NCBI GenBank assembly: GCA_036873135.1
Contig: JAPTYO010000017.1
Coordinates: 11,036,001 to 11,100,000, forward strand
Reading direction: 5' to 3'
Source: Clarkia xantiana subsp. parviflora
Taxonomy: Eukaryota > Streptophyta > Magnoliopsida > Myrtales > Onagraceae
Length of the DNA: 64,000 nt
The notes beneath the pieces were generated by a model that saw only the letters and a list, made by a program, of their open reading frames with translations, was not told the origin of the DNA and searched no databases. The translations under genes were made by a program, and so were the position numbers. Positions 59,001 through 64,000 of the stretch are shown in pieces (the first letter of the stretch is position 1; each line of letters opens with the position of its first letter).

Positions 59001-59359
59001 AGCTCAAGGCGAAGCTGGACAGGGCATTTGAACAAGAGGTGGAACAGCTGGAGGAAGTTCCAGAAAGAGGAAGAGAAACAGACACATTGGGAGGAGGTGT
59101 CAATTTCACATTCACACCCCTCACACTCAGCATAGAAGAAATATTCCACAAGCGCCTCAAGCAAGAGCTGCCAACATGCAGGGAGGAGGGCAAGGCCTTC
59201 CTAGGAAGAGATGCACAGGGTTGGTGTGAGTACCATGGGACCTGGGGGCATCAAACCAACAACTGCATGGTGTTGAAGGTGGAAGTGGAAGAAATGATCT
59301 ACAATGGAAACTTCAAGGAGTACGTGGCAACAGACACAGTGACCACCCCATATCCTTAG
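56090..59359 (+). CDS. Gag-protease-Gag' polyprotein of the Tat-like element, intact
   Basis: A single uninterrupted frame of 1089 residues starts 50 bp after the primer-binding site. In order: proline-, glutamine- and arginine-rich region (about 1-250); gypsy Gag domain (about 290-456, KYNGKGDPLEHIQQHEASLF); zinc-knuckle-like WCDNHEAYGHDTNEC (about 556); aspartic protease (about 675-790, ILVDGGSSADLL and YNGILGRTT); a basic RRRRGGRQRQGRRR linker (about 845-860); a second Gag-like segment (about 901-990, SISSYFQRFFDYGANMD); and a second knuckle WCEYHGTWGHQTNNC (about 1044). The two knuckles share C-x2-H-x4-H-x4-C, and the second Gag-like segment mirrors the first (RAFIRHMHPSSF against RAFIRNLGRFGS). 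It ends with a stop where reverse transcriptase would normally begin. It probably forms particles and processes itself; polymerase and integrase would have to come from elsewhere. Confidence 0.85.
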   Translation: MTNSRASRPQHPPGGNGRRREPIPPGRRPNPGKQPMYSEPQDIPQPPQQQNNQEGGPSRPAGAESSTASTPRARRPQKERGQQGVPSHNTAPPEGYYYEEQPQRYPHGMPAQRDGNRAHTAYARPAYTQGTYTEAQEEEQIPAEEYYSHPRAGQREEQRRYHQEPPPEERQQFVPPRQQQSNRAYTPLGEERQARPPRRQDFHDEPQQAYQGYTYSPYQQGQRNPVSPVYNYNGYQRGYTPAQVIITPEEIEAMITRKLNESKKPSLHCLSDKTNHPFTRELEMNRVPDSLHTVQIAKYNGKGDPLEHIQQHEASLFGRTTDERYKALLFPNTLSGVASHWFFSLPSESIHSWEQLKAKFLQRYLGERKLLKGTGSIDDVKQEYDETLASYYTRFNQNIADIQGDTTEGEIIRAFIRNLGRFGSTLAEKMAKKPASTLEELAGRVKTHIDLERHRASKKAKIQAAKEDNQRPNKGKPPQAPQHARQQEWRPPQQEWRPPQQRNQIGEPLKAREINVIKFIPLNATPATVLREMRNQKLWSPPARWRAPMVGNHKDRWCDNHEAYGHDTNECFSLKLSINNIVQRGELKQFVDHGGNSMQLGPPQKDKGKGKVDHNPPPNKRGVINMIHGGAASGGPTANAREVYASKLSSVPRWRKRPREGEEVKIEFSEKDKSHIVFPHDDALVITLDIDNFDVKRILVDGGSSADLLSLRVLEEIGKTKADINPVNFPLVGFSGATSYPLGMITLPVTMGQGWTQLKVNVNFLVVESLGAYNGILGRTTINPYEIVPSTVHQKLKYITENGVGEVLGDQRTARQCYVNSMRHGSHRTDTVAVVIAGANQYRRRRGGRQRQGRRRSGVTLRLSRQLFQTVPTRKHRSKAVKVTSIPWQPDTTIGNRTRNSILRGFRYIDDIKQMPQESISSYFQRFFDYGANMDITRGEAVRAFIRHMHPSSFEAYGGLYEMVMTSTMRELKAKLDRAFEQEVEQLEEVPERGRETDTLGGGVNFTFTPLTLSIEEIFHKRLKQELPTCREEGKAFLGRDAQGWCEYHGTWGHQTNNCMVLKVEVEEMIYNGNFKEYVATDTVTTPYP

Positions 59360-59614
59360 TTTCATATCTAGCATTTTGCTTGTTTTAGCTTTACAAGCTT
59401 TTCAAAAACAACTCTTGAGAAGGAGAGCTCACGAAGTTACTCCAACTCTACAAATATCTTTGATTTCCTACAAAGGATGTCTTGGTGCACCAAGGCATCC
59501 CGAGTGTACAAAAACATGAATGCTCCTAAGAGAGTAGTAGTTATTCAAAAGTATTTCCCAGTGAATGTGATGTTATAATCACCAAGTTATCCTTACACAG
59601 ATATGACTTCAAGT

Positions 59615-60445
59615 CAACGACATTCGACGCCCCCAAGAGCGTATCTTGAGAGTAGTTATTATACTACGACCTTCGACGCCCCCAAGAGCGTATCTTGAGA
59701 GTAGTATTCATACTACGACCTTCGACGCCCCCAAGAGCGTATCTTGAGAGTAGTTATTACACTACGACCTTCAACGCACCAAGAGCGTATCTTGAGAGTG
59801 GTTTCCAAAAACTACGAACCTCGACGCCCCCAAGAGCGTATCTTGAGAGTAGTGTTCATACTACAACCTTCGACGCCCCCAAGAGCGTATCTTGAGAGTA
59901 GTTATTACACTACGACTTCGACGCACCAAGAGCGTATCTTGAGAGTGGTTTCCAAAAACTACGAATTCGACGCCCCCAAGAGCGTATCTTGAGGTAGATT
60001 TGCAACCTACCAGATTCGACGCCCCCAAGAGCGTATCTTGAGGTAGAAAAAACACTACCAGTTCGACGCCCCCAAGAGCGTATCTTGAGGTAGATTTCAA
60101 ACTACCAGTTCGACGCCCACCAGGAGCGTATCTTTGGTCTAACCTGAGCCCTCCGGGAGCCTATCTGTGAAACGTTAAGTGCCGTCCGAGAGCCTGTCTC
60201 GTGAACAGTTTGACACCCGTCAAGAAGGTATCGGTGGACTAACCTGTGCCCTCCGGAAGCCTATCCTGTGAAACGTTAAGTGCCGTCCGAGAGCCTGTCT
60301 CGTGAACAGATTTGACACCCGTCAAGAAGGTATCGGTGGACTAACCTGTGTCCTCCGGGAGCCTATCCTGTGAAACGTTAAGTGCCGTCCGAGAGCCTGT
60401 CTCGTGAACAGATTTCGACGCCCACCAAGAGCGTATCTTTGGTCT
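59615..60445. repeat. Stem-loop tandem repeat array between two convergent genes, copy 2
   Basis: About ten units of 49 bp (CGACGCCCCCAAGAGCGTAT at 59625 and 59674, for example) are followed by longer units of about 108 bp. The CAAGAGCGTATCTTG hairpin and the GTAGT...ACTAC or GGTAG...CTACC hairpins recur. The longer units have diverged from copy 1 (GACACCCGTCAAGAAGGTAT replaces one module). The order and position relative to the two genes match copy 1. Confidence 0.85.
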
Positions 60446-60884
60446 AACAATACAACGTATACCGTGTAAGGGGTATCAGAAGAGATCATCACGCCATGCT
60501 TAGAAGGATACCATGCTTAGAAGGATACCATGAGAAAGAAATTTCTAAGTAAAGTAATGTGAAGAACAAGTAATGTTTTTTCTTTATGAAATGACAGGTA
60601 TGACATGAAGGAAACCACGAAAGAAGAATAAGTAAAGGAAATATACCAAGGGAAGGGTCCATACCCAAAGAGCCATACACAAGGCATAGGGAGGCATCAT
60701 GAGAAGAGATATATACAAAAGCATGAGAAGCACTAATATAAAGGCAAACAAACCACGTAGTCAACAACATAATGCGGCAAAGGAAAGTAACAACAAACAC
60801 CATCACAATCTCAAAAGACACTCAACCCGTACAAGGGGAGAAGGAGTGTAGTTATATATACAAGGATAGTATGAGATAAACAAG

Positions 60885-63279
60885 TCAGTCAGAACCTTCG
60901 GGGGAGTCACCCTCACCCCCTGAAGCTGAACCGCCAGCGGAAATAGATGAGGAAGAGGAGTCTGAGGTACCAATCTCCACAGGTGTAGCATCCACCTGGG
61001 CTGGGGCAGCCTCGTCTGCAACAGCAGCCTGACCCATCAGAACAGTCGCGTAGCCAGTGGCATATGGCCCAAAGTCACCAAGGTCACCAAACGGGAACTG
61101 AGGATCAATCCGGTATATGTGATCAACCAGATACTCACCGAACTGGTTCATCTCCTGAGTGAGACGCGTGCTATAATCGGCGGTGAAGGCAGAGGAGGCC
61201 TTGTACTCAGAAACCGCGACAGCCCTCTCTTCCGCCCGACACTTAGTCTCCAACCTCCGCAACTCCTCAGAATGGACAGATGCGGCAACCTCAGCTTCCC
61301 GGCGCAAACTGCCCACAGTGGTCTCAAGCAAGGACACCTGGTCCTGGAGCTCCTGCAGCCTCAAATCAGATATACGCGCCTTCTCAGCAGCAGTGGCGAC
61401 CTCCGCCTTGAGAGAGACCTGGCTGTCCTCAAGGGTCTTCCTCTCGTCAGATAACTCGAGCACGAGCGAAGACATGTTCACCATGTCAGACATACCCTAA
61501 CAATTCAAACAAGGGGTGAGTAACCAAAGGATAGCAATTATGAAAGTAATGAAAGGAAAGCAAGGAACAACTCACAGGTGCATAACGAGAGAGTACCCCC
61601 TGAACAAAGCGCCGAGTCTCCCCAGGAGACTTGGGCGGAGCAACACGATCGCCAGGGGGATGGCGCCGCGGAGTACGCGGACGCCAACCTCAGGAGTCCG
61701 CAAAGAGGAAGTGCTATCGAGGTGGAACTCCTTCAGACCAGCGAAGGGAGTCCACTCAGACCCAATAACATCTTCATCAGTGAGCCGTGCGAAATCCTTC
61801 CGACTTAAAGTCGGAGGCCCACCTACACAAGCAAAGCAAGTCAAAGGAGAGTATAAACATACAAGGATCAGCACAAGGTAGAGATCATACCTGAGGACCG
61901 TGCCCTCGGCTGGGGGGCAGGGGAACCACCACCAGCAGGTCGCTTCCCTTTGTCAGCCAGGGAAGGCACCTCTTCGACCACCATCTCCTTATCACGAGAT
62001 AGGGTCGGAGGACGAGCAGTAGGCGAAGCAGGATCCACAGCCTTCTTTCTCTTAGCAGCCGAGGCCCCGGCCTCAGAATCAGATCGCCGCGGCTTGGACT
62101 TGGAAGGTCCAGAATCTCTGCCAACGGAGACGACCCTCTCAGTCACCAAGGGGGAGCGCACTAGCAAGGTAAGAAAAACAAGATAAGGAAAACATAAGTT
62201 ACACCATAAAGAAGCAAATAGAAGAAAGCATACCAGAGGCCCCAGCCTTCTTCCCAGGCAGAGGGGATTTCTTCAAAGCAGAACTAGAAGGAGCCTTCCT
62301 CTTGCTCAGATCAACAGGGGCTCCCTGCATGTTATAGGTTTTTCCATGAAACCAACCTACAAAGGAAGAGCGGAAGGTAAATAAAGATGGAAAGACCAAG
62401 TGACATACCGAACCCCCGGAGTCAGGAGTCAGACTGATCCCGGCCTCGTAAAGATCCGTCTCAGTTATTAAAGACACGGGGCAGTAAGACCGGGTCCTGT
62501 TGCTCTCGTGAATGATCTTCATAGTCTTCAAATCATCCGAAGAGAACTCTCCAAAAGCAGGCCAACCATCGGACCGATCCTCATTCAAGACCGACCAAGT
62601 GACATATCGGTCCGTAATGAAGAAGTAGTGCTTAGCCCAGTGACTGGCCGAATTGTCAATCTGGGTCACAAAACGGAGGGAGGTATCCCACTCGACCCCA
62701 CTCAACCCGAAATCAGAGAATCGGGGATCTTTGAAGGTCGGATGGCGAGTTACGAAACTCGCAAACCCCACCCTCGTCCGGTACTGGAACCGATAGAAAC
62801 ATCGGAATAGAACGAGAGAGTACTTCCAGGAGTACCAATGGCACAATACCCGGAAGCCCACCCAGACGCGGAGGGCACTGGGGGCAAGGTTCACAGGAGA
62901 AATCCTGAAGAACCTGCTCAACTCTATAAGCTCGTCACAGTAAGGCAGCCTCAGCCCGAATCGGATCTGAGAGGGGTACACGGCGACCTTCCCTATAGGA
63001 GGCTCCGTCGCCGTCCCGCGAGTATTCCCCAAGGAGGGGAGAAAAGGATACAGAGGCTCATCTAGGGGACTGATATCTCCTAGGGTGACATGTTCGTTGT
63101 AATCGGACCTAGTGATATGGTTCTCTGACAGAATAGCAAAACCTAAGGCAAAGATAGCAAGAAACCCCAAAGCACGAATCAAATTTCGACTAACACCCCA
63201 ATGAAGGTCACGATACTAAGCTAGCAATAGGAAAGGAAGTAACGCGACCGAAAAGGAAGAGAAAAAGGAACTCACTCAT
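60885..63279 (-). pseudogene. Six-exon antisense gene of copy 2, frameshifted
   Basis: The exon layout is the same as in copy 1: 63279-63276, 63142-62409, 62324-62234, 62160-61891, 61822-61576 and 61496-60885, with every splice site conserved. The fifth exon is one base shorter because an A is missing in the run near 61660 (GGGGGATGG against GGGGGAATGG), which shifts the frame in the middle of the protein. The N-terminal aromatic-rich region and the C-terminal coiled coil are otherwise very similar to copy 1. Conservation of exon structure between copies supports a real gene that was functional until recently. Confidence 0.75.
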
Positions 63280-64000
63280 CCTTCGGAGAATACGGCGTCT
63301 CTGAAGAGTCTGCGTACGTGGACACCACCAGGAGTATAGTACCTGCCACGACACGACGAATATCAAGATAAGAGAAATTTCCGAGGAACCGGAAATACCC
63401 CGACACTCAACCAACGACAACAACCGAGTCAAATAGTTTTATCCAAGCCTAAGGTCGGGTTTTGGAAAAAATTACCATTATACCCTCCAACAAAGATTAA
63501 CACACCAACGGCGGCACGACATCAAATTCAAGACCGGGATAGCCCAATCGGACAAGAAACCATATCCGGACGACCGGCAAACATTTTTCCCCAAAATCCA
63601 CAACTACCAACGGCTATCTACGGCAATCCCACATTTAATCAAGCATCGGCAATCAAGCATCGGCAATCAAGCATCGGCAATCAAGCATCGGCAATCAAAT
63701 ATCAACGATTCAAAAATCGACGTTTTACGCGGTAATGGAAAGGAAAAGAGCGGACCTTCGGAAAACCCGACCCGATGTGATAAACGGGTCCGGAATTCGA
63801 ATTTCGAAGTCGATCGAAATCAGCCCCTCGCCGGAGTTCTAATCCCGCCGTCGCCGGAGTCGTTCCCGGCCGTCTCCCCGTTGCCGGAGATGGCTCCAGA
63901 TCACGCCGGAGCTCCCTGTCCCGCCGTCGACTATTCTGGCCGAAGCTAGCGCTGCCGTCGTCGGAGGTAATCTCGCCGTCGAAGCCTCCCGACGCCGCTG
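63280..64000 (-). other. Upstream and leader region of the antisense gene in copy 2
   Basis: It corresponds to 9500-10344 of copy 1. Four to five tandem copies of ATCAAGCATCGGCA lie at 63637-63705. A GC-rich segment begins near 63820 and continues past the window. Confidence 0.5.

Larger units (their letters stand above)
55136..64000 (+). mobile_element. Non-autonomous gypsy (Tat-like) element, copy 2, running off the window
   Basis: It is inserted in the gag of the chromovirus. The 5' LTR is 55136-56038 and the primer-binding site is at 56041. The order is the same as in copy 1: Gag-protease-Gag' gene (56090-59359), stem-loop array (59615-60445), then a six-exon gene on the minus strand (63279-60885). 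By comparison with copy 1 about 900 bp more of internal sequence and the 3' LTR should follow position 64000. The 5 bases before the LTR, TCTTG, should recur after the 3' LTR. Like copy 1 it has no visible pol. Confidence 0.85.

Overview
The window is nuclear DNA of a flowering plant, probably a eudicot. The evidence is three intron-rich plant genes, plant-type LTR retrotransposons of both superfamilies, SINE, CACTA, Helitron, Tourist-like and Mutator-like elements, and AT-rich intergenic DNA. I found no rRNA or tRNA gene and no CRISPR array.

Host genes: (1) a six-exon QWRF-family microtubule-associated protein gene at 25762-27729 (+); (2) a three-exon formiminotransferase-like gene at 45026-46451 (+); (3) a 13-exon SCAMP gene at 46771-49991 (-). 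All three give uninterrupted, phase-consistent spliced frames. Genes 2 and 3 converge with 319 bp between stop codons. As I recall, their Arabidopsis counterparts are close neighbours on chromosome 2 (around At2g20815-At2g20840), so this looks like a conserved block inflated by transposons.

Layout: 1-5605 holds LINE-like remnants and two long foldback (Mutator-like) elements. 5606-24593 is one nested stack with up to five levels: a decayed copia element; in it a Tourist-like MITE; in that a gypsy-type element (copy 1, minus orientation); in that a CACTA element; and in that a probable Helitron carrying a ribosomal protein bL25-like gene fragment. 24594-29606 holds a foldback element, the QWRF gene and a SINE. 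29607-38094 is a foldback element split by a young copia element. 38095-45025 holds another SINE, more foldback elements and a Helitron end. 45026-49991 holds genes 2 and 3. 50683-55135 is part of a chromodomain-bearing gypsy element (chromovirus), and a second gypsy-type element (copy 2, plus orientation) is inserted in it and runs off the window.

The most unusual content is the family formed by copies 1 and 2. Each has LTRs, a TGGCGCCGTCTG primer-binding site, and a sense gene for a single polyprotein with the order Gag - zinc knuckle - aspartic protease - second Gag-like domain - second zinc knuckle. No reverse transcriptase, RNase H or integrase is visible. An array of short stem-loop tandem repeats follows, then a six-exon gene on the opposite strand that converges on the array. 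The sense frame is intact only in copy 2, the antisense gene only in copy 1. Extra antisense ORFs are known in Tat-lineage gypsy elements. The duplicated Gag replacing pol, the intron-bearing antisense gene and the hairpin array between two convergent genes look unusual. The elements are probably non-autonomous and depend on a relative for reverse transcriptase and integrase.
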